Shown: positions 34,706 through 43,483, numbered from the stretch's first letter. The stretch: 51,709 nucleotides of DNA from Ascidiaceihabitans sp047624005 (GCA_047624005.1 JBLHPE010000011.1:1-51709), one strand, 5' to 3'. A program made the numbers and translations. The notes: a model not told the origin generated them from the letters alone.

Positions 34706-35524
34706 TCAATCTGACAGCGGCTTTTCTTCAGTTTTTAAGGCATCTGCCAGCCGTGCACTGGCTGATCCGGGGCGCAGTGCTTTGGGTTGGCTTTGATCTG
34801 GGGACCATCCCGTAAGGTACAGGATTTCAAAGGTGGCGTTGATGCCGCCTTGTGACGCAGGGAACGTTTTTTTGTATAGCTCATCGGCGCGTTCGAAAAC
34901 GGAACGCCGTGTGGTCATGCGCAGACGTGTGTTCAACGCATTTGTTTCTCCCATGCCACGTAAGTCACGCATAAGGTGCCAGATATCGCGATAAACTACA
35001 GTGGTCTTTTGCGTATCAGCAACAGGTAATGCCAGACCGGCCCGTTGCAACAACCCGCCCATATCGCGGATTTCGCCCATCGGTGCGATGCGGGGTGAAA
35101 GACCGCCCGTCACTTCGATCTCGGCTTGCCCAAGACAACTGCGCAATTCGTGCAGGGTTTCGCCGCCAAACGTGGCCGCAAGAAAAAGCCCGTCGGGGCG
35201 TAACGCACGACGGCATTGGATGATTTGCCCAACTGGATCATTTGCCCACTGTAATCCAAGGGCATGGACAACCACGTCATAGGAAGAGAGTGTCAGATCC
35301 ACCGTCTCGGAATCCCTTACAGACGTCGAGTTTGGCAGGGCTTTTGACCAATATTCCGGAAACCCACTGACCACGGCCACAAAATTAAACGGCCTGTTAA
35401 CCATGCTCATACGATCCTGCACCTCGTCTGCAGCCAAATCATGCAGGAACAGCCCGTCAGGTGCAGCGCGAGCGCGGTGCATAAGCAAAGATTTGGAATC
35501 AGTCAGAAGTATTGGTGATGTCAT
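34706..35524 (-). CDS. SAM-dependent methyltransferase, BioC/NDUFAF5-like
   Basis: This is a 272-residue class I methyltransferase. The segment VDLTLSSYDVVVHALGLQWANDP, cut here at S and V for length, carries the post-I acidic region, and LRPDGLFLAATFGGETLHELR is the motif III region. The overall pattern resembles mitochondrial complex I assembly factor NDUFAF5 and its alphaproteobacterial relatives more than true BioC; no biotin genes are near. The glycine-rich motif I is poorly conserved. It starts 15 bp from the divergent comF start. Confidence 0.75.
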   Translation of the reverse strand: MTSPILLTDSKSLLMHRARAAPDGLFLHDLAADEVQDRMSMVNRPFNFVAVVSGFPEYWSKALPNSTSVRDSETVDLTLSSYDVVVHALGLQWANDPVGQIIQCRRALRPDGLFLAATFGGETLHELRSCLGQAEIEVTGGLSPRIAPMGEIRDMGGLLQRAGLALPVADTQKTTVVYRDIWHLMRDLRGMGETNALNTRLRMTTRRSVFERADELYKKTFPASQGGINATFEILYLTGWSPDQSQPKALRPGSASARLADALKTEEKPLSD

Positions 35525-35539
35525 AGGGTGTTAGATAGA

Positions 35540-36271
35540 ATGGACAGTGGGACAATTCAAACAGCTCTTCATTTGATTTACCCACCAATGTGTCTGACAT
35601 GCTCTGCAATGGTCGATAGTGATTTTGGACTTTGCGGCCCGTGTTGGCGCGATACCAAGTTTATTGGCGGCGCGATCTGCGACGGATGTGGAATACCACT
35701 GATGGGCGAGGATGTGGTTGGTACGTTTCATTGCGATGATTGCATCAAAATTGAGCGACCTTGGCAGCATGGTCGATCTGCATTGCTGTATAAAGACAAC
35801 GGACGCCGGATTGTCCTGGGGTTAAAGCATGGGGATCGGCAGGACGTTGTGGGACCTGCATCGATATGGATGGCCGCAATTGCACGTGACATTATCAGCC
35901 CCAACATGCTGTTAATTCCAATACCGCTGCATTGGAGTAGGTTGCTAAAACGCCGGTACAATCAGGCCGCATTGCTTGCCGAAGGCGTTGCGGGACAGCT
36001 TGATCTTGCGTGGTGTCCAGATGCATTGCAGCGATTAAAACGGACGCAATCATTGGATGGTATGGGGCGTGATGAGCGGTTTGCTCACCTTGAGGGGGTG
36101 ATCAGAGCCCACCCAAGACGCAGACATCGTATGATCGGGCGTTCCGTGTTGTTGGTAGATGATGTTATGACATCTGGTGCGACTTTGACTGCCGCAACCA
36201 TTGCCTGCCTTGAAGGTGGTGCCGCAATTGTTAACGTCCTAACACTGGCGCGGGTGGCAAAAGATGCATAG
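35540..36271 (+). CDS. comF: ComF family phosphoribosyltransferase-like protein
   Basis: The N-terminus carries zinc-finger-like CxxC pairs (PPMCLTCSAM, CGPCW, CDGCG, CDDC), and the C-terminus has the PRPP-binding motif VLLVDDVMTSGATLTA. This is the ComF/GntX layout, linked in other bacteria to DNA uptake or use of DNA as a nutrient. I chose ATG 35540 with AGGGTG 9 bp upstream over GTG 35528 (243 residues). Only 15 bp separate it from the divergent methyltransferase, so the promoters must lie inside each other's coding region. Confidence 0.88.
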   Translation: MDSGTIQTALHLIYPPMCLTCSAMVDSDFGLCGPCWRDTKFIGGAICDGCGIPLMGEDVVGTFHCDDCIKIERPWQHGRSALLYKDNGRRIVLGLKHGDRQDVVGPASIWMAAIARDIISPNMLLIPIPLHWSRLLKRRYNQAALLAEGVAGQLDLAWCPDALQRLKRTQSLDGMGRDERFAHLEGVIRAHPRRRHRMIGRSVLLVDDVMTSGATLTAATIACLEGGAAIVNVLTLARVAKDA

Positions 36272-36308
36272 GTCTCTCGTAACTTAAATTTTACGAAGGA
36301 TCTGACCG

Positions 36309-36566
36309 ATGAAAAAGGTTGAAATCTATTCCTCCCCACTTTGTGGATTTTGCCATGCTGCAAAGCGATTGCTGAATGGCAAAGGCGTTGAGTTCTCGGA
36401 AACCAATGTTTTGGCGCAGCCTGCCAAAAAGAATGAGATGATCCAGCGCGCAAATGGCGGTCGGACCGTTCCACAAATTTTTATTGGCGATAAACATATA
36501 GGTGGTTTTGACGATTTGAACGCGCTGGAGCGGGCAGGCAAGCTGGACAAAATTTTGGCAGCTTGA
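36309..36566 (+). CDS. grxC: Glutaredoxin (GrxC type)
   Basis: An 85-residue dithiol glutaredoxin with active site CGFC (residues 12-15) and the glutathione-binding segments GGRTVPQIFIGD and GGFDDL. It reduces disulfides with glutathione. AAGGA precedes the ATG, and a 6-bp inverted repeat (TCGTAA-N8-TTACGA, 36277-36296) lies in the short gap after comF. Its stop overlaps the ATG of the next gene by one base (TGATG), so both are likely translated together. Confidence 0.93.
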   Translation: MKKVEIYSSPLCGFCHAAKRLLNGKGVEFSETNVLAQPAKKNEMIQRANGGRTVPQIFIGDKHIGGFDDLNALERAGKLDKILAA

Positions 36567-37396
36567 TGCGCGCCGCTATTTTACAACTTAATGCCTCTGA
36601 CAAACCGTTAGAAAACTTGTCGCACATCTTAACGATGGTGCGGCAAGCTGCATCTGATGGCGCTGAATTTGTTTTCACGCCCGAGGTTAGCAATTGCTTG
36701 TCGACCAGCCGTTCACACCAGAACGAAGTTTTATGCCATCAGGAAGATGATCAAACATTGGCTGAATTGTGCAATTTGGCCCGTGAATTGTACATTTCGA
36801 TCTCGATTGGATCGCTGGCTTTGAAGACGGACGATGCAGATGGACGTTTTGCCAATCGCTCGTTTTTGATTGATCCCTTAGGTGAAGTTGTCGGTCAGTA
36901 TGACAAAATCCATATGTTTGATGTCCAAATTTCCAAGACCGAGACTTACCGAGAATCAGCGGGCTATCGACCCGGCGAAAAGGCGGTTGTTGCAGAGACA
37001 GCGCTGGGCAAGGTTGGTATGGCAATTTGTTACGACATGCGCTTTCCATTGCTGTCAAACGCGTTGGCGCAGGCGGGTGCCGAGACGCTGTTATACCCAG
37101 CTGCGTTTTCGCCGATAACTGGTGCAGCGCATTGGCATAGTTTGTTGCGGGCACGTGCAATCGAGACAGGGTGTTATGTGATTGCCGCGGCCCAAACAGG
37201 CACCCATCCCACGTCAGGATCAAAGGCGCGAACGACGTTTGGTCACTCCCTTGTTGTCGACCCGTGGGGAGAGGTTATCCTTGACGCAGGTACAGATGCT
37301 GGCGTTTATGCATTTGATATAAAGATGGATAATGTGGCCAAGGCGCGGCAAAAAGTCCCCTCTTTGCTGAATGCCCGAACCTTTACGGGCCCCTAA
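36566..37396 (+). CDS. Carbon-nitrogen hydrolase (nitrilase superfamily, Nit-like)
   Basis: The catalytic triad is visible: Glu in FVFTPEVSN, Lys in YDKIHMFD and Cys in AICYDMRFP. The 276-residue protein resembles Nit1/Nit2-type amidases, some of which hydrolyse deaminated glutathione. The overlap with grxC (TGATG) fits a glutathione-related role, but the substrate is inferred. A MarR regulator follows 16 bp later. Confidence 0.87.
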   Translation: MRAAILQLNASDKPLENLSHILTMVRQAASDGAEFVFTPEVSNCLSTSRSHQNEVLCHQEDDQTLAELCNLARELYISISIGSLALKTDDADGRFANRSFLIDPLGEVVGQYDKIHMFDVQISKTETYRESAGYRPGEKAVVAETALGKVGMAICYDMRFPLLSNALAQAGAETLLYPAAFSPITGAAHWHSLLRARAIETGCYVIAAAQTGTHPTSGSKARTTFGHSLVVDPWGEVILDAGTDAGVYAFDIKMDNVAKARQKVPSLLNARTFTGP

Positions 37397-37412
37397 ATTA
37401 AGTTTGTGAGCG

Positions 37413-37844
37413 ATGAGCACCGACAAGAATGCACTGGCGATCTCGCTGTTCAGCGAGATTTTGGCGGCGGACCAGAAGGTTCGTTATCGTCTAAGCAGTG
37501 TATTGCCCAAAGGTATGGAAATCTCGCATTTTTCAATTTTGAATCATCTTGCGTGGCACGAGGGTGAACGAAGCCCAGCCCAATTGGCTGAAACATTCAA
37601 CGTCACACGTGGTGCTATCACCAACACTTTGGGCAAGTTAGAGTGGGCGGGATATGTCCACATTCGTCCTGATTGGGACGATGCACGACGCAAAATGGTC
37701 GCGATCAGTCCTGCAGGTCGCCGTGCGCGGGATGAAGCGCTTAACGCAATTGCACCCGTTGTGGACAATGTGATCGAGCGATTGGGCGAAGATGGTGTGC
37801 GTGCCACCCTGCCCATTCTACGCGAGCTGCGAAAGCAGCTTTAA
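37413..37844 (+). CDS. MarR-family transcriptional regulator
   Basis: A 143-residue winged-helix regulator. The recognition region is RSPAQLAETFNVTRGAITN and the wing follows at about residue 85 (RPDWDDARRKMVAIS). Dimerisation helices lie at both ends. It is downstream of the grxC-nit pair, and may respond to a small phenolic or oxidant ligand as family members often do; target genes are unknown. Its TAA stop shares TTAA with the convergent ubiG stop. Confidence 0.88.
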   Translation: MSTDKNALAISLFSEILAADQKVRYRLSSVLPKGMEISHFSILNHLAWHEGERSPAQLAETFNVTRGAITNTLGKLEWAGYVHIRPDWDDARRKMVAISPAGRRARDEALNAIAPVVDNVIERLGEDGVRATLPILRELRKQL

Positions 37845-38587
37845 GCTGGCTTCGTGCTGGCCGTCACATAATTCACGCTTAAATCACGATCTGACAAACG
37901 CCACGCCCATGTGAGCGGGTTGAAGACAAAGCCTAGGCGATCTACGGGCTCCATGCCCGATTGTGACAGCAAATCGAACAGCTCGTCTGGCGTGATAAAC
38001 TTGTTCCAATCATGCGTACCTTTTGGCAACCAACGCATCACATGTTCAGCCCCAATGATCGCAAAGCCGTATGATTTTGGATTGCGGTTCAGGGTCGAAC
38101 AAATGTGCAAACCGCCCGGTTTTAGCAACTCTTGGCAAGCGGTTAGATATGCCAGAGGATCGGCAACGTGTTCGACAACTTCCATGTTGATAACCACATC
38201 GAATCGCTCTCCATTTGCGGCCATCGCTTCGGCGGTCGTGTGGCGATAATCAATGTTCAGACCAGATTGCGCAGCATGGGCCGCGGCCACTGGAATATTT
38301 CTTTCGGCGGCATCGACGCCAATAATCTCGGCACCCAATCGGGCCATTGGCTCTGAAAGCAATCCGCCGCCACAGCCGATATCAAGAATACGAAGACCCT
38401 TGAACGCATCAGGCGCACTTAAATCACGGTCATATTCGCCTGCAATTTGGGAATTTATATAATCCAACCGACAAGGGTTTAGCATGTGAAGCGGTTTGAA
38501 CTTTCCATTTGGATCCCACCATTCGGTTGCCATCGCTTCAAATTTAGCGACTTCCAATGGGTCCACGGTGGTTTGATGCGCTTGCAT
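37841..38587 (-). CDS. ubiG: Ubiquinone O-methyltransferase UbiG
   Basis: UbiG catalyses both O-methylations in ubiquinone synthesis. The SAM motif DIGCGGGLLSEPMARLGA is diagnostic, with the FEAMATEWWDPNGKFKPLH start. I chose ATG 38587 (MQAHQTTVDP, 248 residues), which has GGAG 7 bp upstream; the longer ORF start at 38650 is unlikely. It is divergent from the peptidase gene across 49 bp. Confidence 0.95.
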   Translation of the reverse strand: MQAHQTTVDPLEVAKFEAMATEWWDPNGKFKPLHMLNPCRLDYINSQIAGEYDRDLSAPDAFKGLRILDIGCGGGLLSEPMARLGAEIIGVDAAERNIPVAAAHAAQSGLNIDYRHTTAEAMAANGERFDVVINMEVVEHVADPLAYLTACQELLKPGGLHICSTLNRNPKSYGFAIIGAEHVMRWLPKGTHDWNKFITPDELFDLLSQSGMEPVDRLGFVFNPLTWAWRLSDRDLSVNYVTASTKPA

Positions 38588-38636
38588 TCTGATCTCCATG
38601 TGTTTTCTTAGCGTCTGTGATTTATATAGGGCTGTA

Positions 38637-39608
38637 ATGGACAAACACACGGACCAAAAGCGCGCAGTGCAATATCTATACCCGCCGATCGACCCATTCG
38701 ATCAACGGATGATGGACGTTGGGCAGGGCCATCGCATTTATGTCGAGCAATGCGGCAACCCCAAGGGCATCCCTGTTGTGGTGCTTCATGGTGGGCCCGG
38801 TGGTGGGTGTAGCCCTGCGATGCGCCGTTATTTTGATCCCGAAGTGTACCGGGTTATTCTGTTTGATCAACGTGGGTGTGGCCGCTCAACGCCCCATGCA
38901 TCTGTGACAAACAACACCACATGGCATCTGGTTGATGATATCGAGGCGATCCGCACGTCCCTCAAAATTGACGCATGGTGTGTGTTTGGTGGGAGCTGGG
39001 GTGCGACGCTTTCGTTGATCTATGCCCAAGCACATCCTGATCGTACGACGCACCTGATTTTACGTGGTGTGTTCTTGATGACTCAGACCGAGTTGGATTG
39101 GTTCTATGGCGGCGGCGCTGGTAAATTCTGGCCAGAGGTTTGGGAACGGTTTGTTGGTCTGATTCCCAATGAAGAGCATGATGATCTGATCGCGGCTTAT
39201 GCTAAAAGGCTGTTCTCAGGCGATATGCCGACCGAGATCAAATACGCTAAGGCGTGGTCGTCTTGGGAAAATGCGCTCGCCTCAATCAATTCAAATGGTA
39301 ACGGCGGCGATGCGCCGGGTGAATATGCCCGTGCCTTTGCACGGCTTGAGAACCATTACTTTGTGAATGCAGGGTTCTTAGAAACGGATGGCCAAATTTT
39401 GGCCAACATGGATCGGATCGCTCATATTCCGGGTGTGATCGTGCAAGGTCGATATGATATGATTTGCCCGCCTCAGGCGGCATATTCCATTGCGCAGGTG
39501 TGGCCGGCATCTGAGTTAAAGATGGTGCGCAATGCAGGTCATACCTTGTCTGAACCGGGCATCACGGCTGAGCTGGTCAGTGCTATGGATCGGATTGCTG
39601 CGCAATGA
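38637..39608 (+). CDS. pip: Proline iminopeptidase
   Basis: An alpha/beta hydrolase of the S33 family that removes N-terminal proline. The oxyanion motif HGGPGGGCSP, nucleophile GGSWGATLS, Asp in VQGRYDMICP and His in NAGHTLSEPG are present (323 residues). I chose ATG 38637, since the 13 residues upstream overlap the ubiG leader and look non-coding. Its stop overlaps the ATG of the solute-binding protein (ATGA), so the two are coupled, suggesting peptide use. Confidence 0.94.
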   Translation: MDKHTDQKRAVQYLYPPIDPFDQRMMDVGQGHRIYVEQCGNPKGIPVVVLHGGPGGGCSPAMRRYFDPEVYRVILFDQRGCGRSTPHASVTNNTTWHLVDDIEAIRTSLKIDAWCVFGGSWGATLSLIYAQAHPDRTTHLILRGVFLMTQTELDWFYGGGAGKFWPEVWERFVGLIPNEEHDDLIAAYAKRLFSGDMPTEIKYAKAWSSWENALASINSNGNGGDAPGEYARAFARLENHYFVNAGFLETDGQILANMDRIAHIPGVIVQGRYDMICPPQAAYSIAQVWPASELKMVRNAGHTLSEPGITAELVSAMDRIAAQ

Positions 39609-40465
39609 ATCGTATCGATCGTCGTCTTCTTTTCACCACAGGCGCCGCTGCTGCATTGTTGGCAGCGACAGGCGTTTCCGCCAAAGCTGCCCCACGTCGG
39701 GGTGGTCGGTTACGTGCTGCCTTATCTGGTGCCAGCCGTACGGATCATTGGGGTGTGACAGAGGGCATGTTCATGCAAGCGGCGCGGGGCGCTGTTTATG
39801 AAACTCTGACTGAAATTTCAGGTGATGGCACGCTTCGGGGTGATATCGCGCAATCGTGGGAAACAGCGGATGGCGGTAGGACCTGGGCGTTTGATCTAAA
39901 TGCTTCTGTGACATTTCATGACGGAATTGATTTGCAGGCTGATGATGTTGTTGCTCTATTTGAACGACATGGCCAATTGGATGTTTCGCGCGTCGAAACC
40001 CAAGGGCTAAACCGTATTTTTGTTACCTTGAACGCTGCTAACCAAAGCCTACCCTATCAAATGGCTGACCCAGCGTTCTCTGTTTTGCCAAGACAAGCGG
40101 ATCGACAAGCAGCAGGTATTGGGACAGGTTTATATCAGGTCCAAAAGTTCCAAGCTGGCCAACACTTTATCGGGGCACGTGTTGCTGCACATCGCAAGGA
40201 TGCATTGGCTGGTTGGTTTGACCATATTGAATTAACTGCGACTTCATCGGATCAAATCCGAGCTGAAGCATTGCGCAAGGGCATGATTGATGTTGCGGAT
40301 ATTCAAGAGCTGGATGCCTACTCGGATCCTGTTGAATATCAACTGCTCCCAAGCGCACATAAAACTCAACAAATTGCGCGACGCACGGTTGGTGTTCCGA
40401 ACGCGATTGGAACGGCGTGGGCTTTGGACAATACGCGGATGGCGACACGTTGGTGGATGGTATGA
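39605..40465 (+). CDS. Half-length family 5 solute-binding protein, Tat signal
   Basis: The N-terminus has a twin-arginine signal (DRRLLFTTGAAAALLAAT) and the start of a family 5 (oligopeptide) binding protein: RRGGRLRAAL, the VYETLTEI segment, and GTGLYQVQKF. Typical members exceed 450 residues; this one stops at 286, after the ALRKGMIDVADIQEL region, with a C-terminus ending RWWMV. I find no continuation in any frame in the next 130 bp. It overlaps pip but has no permease or ATPase neighbour. Either a natural short form or an eroded gene. Confidence 0.7.
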   Translation: MNRIDRRLLFTTGAAAALLAATGVSAKAAPRRGGRLRAALSGASRTDHWGVTEGMFMQAARGAVYETLTEISGDGTLRGDIAQSWETADGGRTWAFDLNASVTFHDGIDLQADDVVALFERHGQLDVSRVETQGLNRIFVTLNAANQSLPYQMADPAFSVLPRQADRQAAGIGTGLYQVQKFQAGQHFIGARVAAHRKDALAGWFDHIELTATSSDQIRAEALRKGMIDVADIQELDAYSDPVEYQLLPSAHKTQQIARRTVGVPNAIGTAWALDNTRMATRWWMV

Positions 40466-40476
40466 AGTTAAAGGGG

Positions 40477-40505
40477 TTGTAGACTCAACCCTTGCGGCGT
40501 ATATG
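40477..40505 (+). promoter_or_regulatory. Candidate promoter for rimP-nusA-infB
   Basis: TTGTAG (40477-40482) and TATATG (40500-40505) are separated by 17 bp, 3/6 and 4/6 matches to sigma-70 consensus. The start would be near 40512, giving a leader of about 90 nt that passes through the terminator at 40560-40582. The hairpin AAGGGGTTG...CAACCCTT (40471-40493) overlaps the -35. Confidence 0.35.
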
Positions 40506-40559
40506 AAAATCAATAGCGGCGTGTTGGGGTCCAAACCTAACATACCACCGGATAAGTCA

Positions 40560-40582
40560 ACGGGCCGCGCGCCCGTTTTTTT
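40560..40582 (+). terminator. Intrinsic terminator or attenuator 16-25 bp before rimP
   Basis: ACGGGC-CGCGC-GCCCGT forms a GC-rich 6-bp stem followed by seven T. It ends just 15 bp before ATG 40598. It may simply end pip/solute-binding transcripts, but little room is left for a promoter after it, so it may lie within the rimP operon leader. Confidence 0.8.
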
Positions 40583-40606
40583 GTGCTTAATTGCTAGATG
40601 GATAAT

Positions 40607-41200
40607 ATGACCAACGACCTGATTGCCAAAGCTGCCATTGACCGCCGTATGGCCGAGATTATCACACCCGTGATTGAAGATCTGGGCTATGAATTGGTGC
40701 GCGTGCGTCTGATGACTGGTAAAAACACGATCCTACAGATCATGGCTGATAAGCCTGAGGGTGGGATTGAGGTGGACGATTGCGCCAAAATTTCTACTGC
40801 TGTTGGGGCAACTTTGGATGTTGAAGACCCAATTGTTGAAGAATATGCATTGGAAGTGTCCAGCCCCGGAATTGACCGCCCATTGACCCGTCTTAAAGAT
40901 TTCGAGAACTTTGAAGGGTATGAGGCTAAAATTGAAACGACTGAGCTGATCGATGGCCGCCGCCGCTTTAAGGGGCAGTTAGCAGGAATTGATGGTACGG
41001 ACGTTTTAATCAATGTCGAAGAAGGCACAATTGGTTTGCAGTTTAGTTGGCTTAGCGACGCCAAGTTGGTGCTGACCGATGAGTTGATTGCCGAAATGCT
41101 GCGCCAGCGTAAAGCAGCCGGTATACTGAACGAGAATGCACTAACTGAAGATACGTTTGATGAGATCGAGACCGATGCGTCCGATGAGGGAGAAAACTGA
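40607..41200 (+). CDS. rimP: Ribosome maturation factor RimP
   Basis: RimP assists 30S subunit assembly. Family features are ALEVSSPGIDRPLT in the middle and an N-terminal alpha/beta domain; 197 residues with an acidic tail of about 25 residues (TEDTFDEIETDASDEGEN). ATG 40607 (MTNDLIAKAAID) matches the usual start, but ATG 40598 is possible and neither has a good SD. The stop overlaps the nusA ATG by one base (TGATG), so the two are coupled. rimP-nusA-ylxR-infB is the standard order. Confidence 0.95.
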   Translation: MTNDLIAKAAIDRRMAEIITPVIEDLGYELVRVRLMTGKNTILQIMADKPEGGIEVDDCAKISTAVGATLDVEDPIVEEYALEVSSPGIDRPLTRLKDFENFEGYEAKIETTELIDGRRRFKGQLAGIDGTDVLINVEEGTIGLQFSWLSDAKLVLTDELIAEMLRQRKAAGILNENALTEDTFDEIETDASDEGEN

Positions 41201-42816
41201 TGGCTATTACATCTGCAAACCAGCTTGAGCTGTTGCAAACCGCCGAAGCGGTCGCACGTGAAAAGATGATCGAACCTGGTTTGGTTATTGAAGCGATGGA
41301 AGAATCCCTCGCGCGTGCTGCGAAATCTCGTTACGGCGCTGAAATGGACATTCGTGTCGAGATTGACCGTAAGAACGGTAAAGCCACGTTTACGCGCGTT
41401 CGCACTGTTGTTGCTGAGGACGAGCTGGAAAACTATCAGGCCGAATTTACGGTTGAGCAAGCCAAACAATATATGGCTGATCCCGAAGTTGGTCAGGAAT
41501 TTATCGAAGAAGTTCCACCAGTAGAAATGGGCCGTATCGCGGCGCAATCTGCGAAACAGGTCATTCTGCAGAAAATCCGCGAAGCCGAACGTGATCGCCA
41601 ATTCGAAGAGTTCAAAGATCGCGCTGGCACAATCGTCAATGGTTTGGTCAAACGCGAAGAGTACGGAAACGTTATTGTCGATGTTGGCGCTGGCGAAGCG
41701 ATCCTGCGTCGCAACGAGAAAATTGGCCGCGAATCATATCGCCCGAACGATCGTATCCGTGTCTACATTAAGGAAGTGCGCCGCGAACAACGTGGCCCGC
41801 AAATCTTTTTGTCCCGTACATCGCCAGAATTCATGTCTGAGCTGTTCAAGATGGAGGTTCCTGAAATTTATGACGGCATCATCGAAATTAAGGCAGTTGC
41901 CCGTGATCCGGGTTCACGTGCCAAGATCGCTGTGATTTCCCATGACGGTTCTATTGATCCAGTGGGTGCTTGTGTTGGTATGCGTGGTTCGCGTGTTCAG
42001 GCTGTTGTGAACGAATTGCAGGGCGAAAAGATCGACATCATTCCGTGGAATGAAGATCAACCAACGTTCCTTGTGAACGCATTGCAGCCAGCCGAAGTAT
42101 CCAAAGTTGTTTTGGATGAAGAAGCCGGTAAAATCGAAGTTGTTGTTCCAGAAGAACAGCTTTCCTTGGCAATTGGTCGTCGTGGCCAAAACGTACGTTT
42201 GGCAGCACAGCTGACAGGTCTTGATATCGACATCATGACTGAAGCAGATGAATCTGCACGTCGCCAAAAAGAATTCGAATCACGTACTAAGCTGTTCATG
42301 GATAACTTGGACCTCGACGAATTCTTTGCTCAGCTGTTGGTTGCCGAAGGATTTACGAACCTTGAAGAGGTTGCGTACGTCGAAGTTGGCGAATTGTTGG
42401 TCATTGACGGTGTTGATGAAGGCACTGCTGGCGAATTGCAGGCCCGTGCCCGTGACGTGCTGGAAGCACAAAACAAAGCAGCTTTGGACGCAGCACGTGC
42501 GTTGGGAGTTGAAGAAAGCCTCATTGCATTCGAAGGTCTGACACCCCAAATGTTAGAAGCACTGGCAAAAGATGATGTAAAAACATTGGAAGACTTTGCA
42601 ACATGCGCTGACTGGGAGTTGGCCGGTGGCTGGACAACAGACAACGGCGAACGCATCAAAGATGATGGGGTTTTGGAACCGTTTGGTATCACGCTTGAGG
42701 AAGCGCAGAATATGATTATGACAGCTCGCGTCGGATTGGGCTGGGTAGATTTGGCCGATATTGAAGCGGATGCTGCGGAAGAAGACGACGCAGACGCGGA
42801 GGGATCCGAGGCCTGA
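41200..42816 (+). CDS. nusA: Transcription termination/antitermination protein NusA
   Basis: NusA binds RNA polymerase and nascent RNA, modulating pausing and termination. The 538-residue protein has an N-terminal RNAP-binding domain (ANQLELLQTAEAVA), an S1 domain near residue 140, KH domains (GACVGMRGSRVQAV and SLAIGRRGQNVRLAA), and two C-terminal AR2-type helical repeats, then an acidic tail. It shares one base with rimP's stop. In E. coli NusA represses its own operon; the leader terminator before rimP would be a place for that here. Confidence 0.97.
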   Translation: MAITSANQLELLQTAEAVAREKMIEPGLVIEAMEESLARAAKSRYGAEMDIRVEIDRKNGKATFTRVRTVVAEDELENYQAEFTVEQAKQYMADPEVGQEFIEEVPPVEMGRIAAQSAKQVILQKIREAERDRQFEEFKDRAGTIVNGLVKREEYGNVIVDVGAGEAILRRNEKIGRESYRPNDRIRVYIKEVRREQRGPQIFLSRTSPEFMSELFKMEVPEIYDGIIEIKAVARDPGSRAKIAVISHDGSIDPVGACVGMRGSRVQAVVNELQGEKIDIIPWNEDQPTFLVNALQPAEVSKVVLDEEAGKIEVVVPEEQLSLAIGRRGQNVRLAAQLTGLDIDIMTEADESARRQKEFESRTKLFMDNLDLDEFFAQLLVAEGFTNLEEVAYVEVGELLVIDGVDEGTAGELQARARDVLEAQNKAALDAARALGVEESLIAFEGLTPQMLEALAKDDVKTLEDFATCADWELAGGWTTDNGERIKDDGVLEPFGITLEEAQNMIMTARVGLGWVDLADIEADAAEEDDADAEGSEA

Positions 42817-42838
42817 TCGTAGGCTTCGGAGGTACCTG

Positions 42839-43474
42839 ATGGGTCGCGGTGGCGTCACAAAAGACCGGGAAGACGGTCCAGATCGCAAGTGCATCGCCAC
42901 GGGCGAGGTGCAACCTAAATATGGGTTGATCCGTTTCGTCGTTGGTCCTGAAGATGTGATTTACCCGGATATTTCGGGCAAATTACCGGGCCGTGGTATT
43001 TATGTTGCGGCAGATCGTGATGCGTTGGAAATGGCTGTGGAAAAAAAGCTATTTTCTCGAGGTGCCAAACAACAGGTCAAAGTGCCTGATGACTTGGTCG
43101 ACGAAGTTGAACGCCAGTTGGCACGCAAGGTGGTCGATCTAATCGCCATGTCGCGCAAGGCTGGTTCGGCAGTAGCTGGGTACGAAAAGACCAAAGCGTG
43201 GCTGCAATCTGAAGAAGCACAAGTCTTGTTTCAGGCCGTTGATGGGTCTGGTCGGGGCAAGTCGAAATTGAGTACACCGCACTATGGCAGCTACATTGGT
43301 TGGCTGACTTCGGAAGAATTGGGTTTGGCGTTTGGACGCCAAATTGTGATACATGGGGCGCTCGCCTCTGGCGGACTCACCAAACGTGTTGTAGAGGAAG
43401 CCCAAAGGTTACGGGGCGTGCGACGCGCAAGTATAGATGGTGAGGTCTCTGACCCCGCGCATCTGAAAGGATAG
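42839..43474 (+). CDS. ylxR: YlxR domain - L7Ae-like RNA-binding fusion protein
   Basis: The N-terminal YlxR (DUF448) domain has RKCIATGEVQPKYGLIRFV and the GRGIYV motif. The C-terminal half (from about residue 95) resembles a ribosomal L7Ae-type fold (VVDLIAMSRKAGSAVAGYEK). The fusion is usual in alphaproteobacteria. Length is 211 residues. CGGAGG (42827-42832) fixes ATG 42839. It is between nusA and infB, in the translation operon; its function is RNA binding, poorly defined. Confidence 0.9.
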   Translation: MGRGGVTKDREDGPDRKCIATGEVQPKYGLIRFVVGPEDVIYPDISGKLPGRGIYVAADRDALEMAVEKKLFSRGAKQQVKVPDDLVDEVERQLARKVVDLIAMSRKAGSAVAGYEKTKAWLQSEEAQVLFQAVDGSGRGKSKLSTPHYGSYIGWLTSEELGLAFGRQIVIHGALASGGLTKRVVEEAQRLRGVRRASIDGEVSDPAHLKG

Positions 43475-43483
43475 ACGAGCTAA

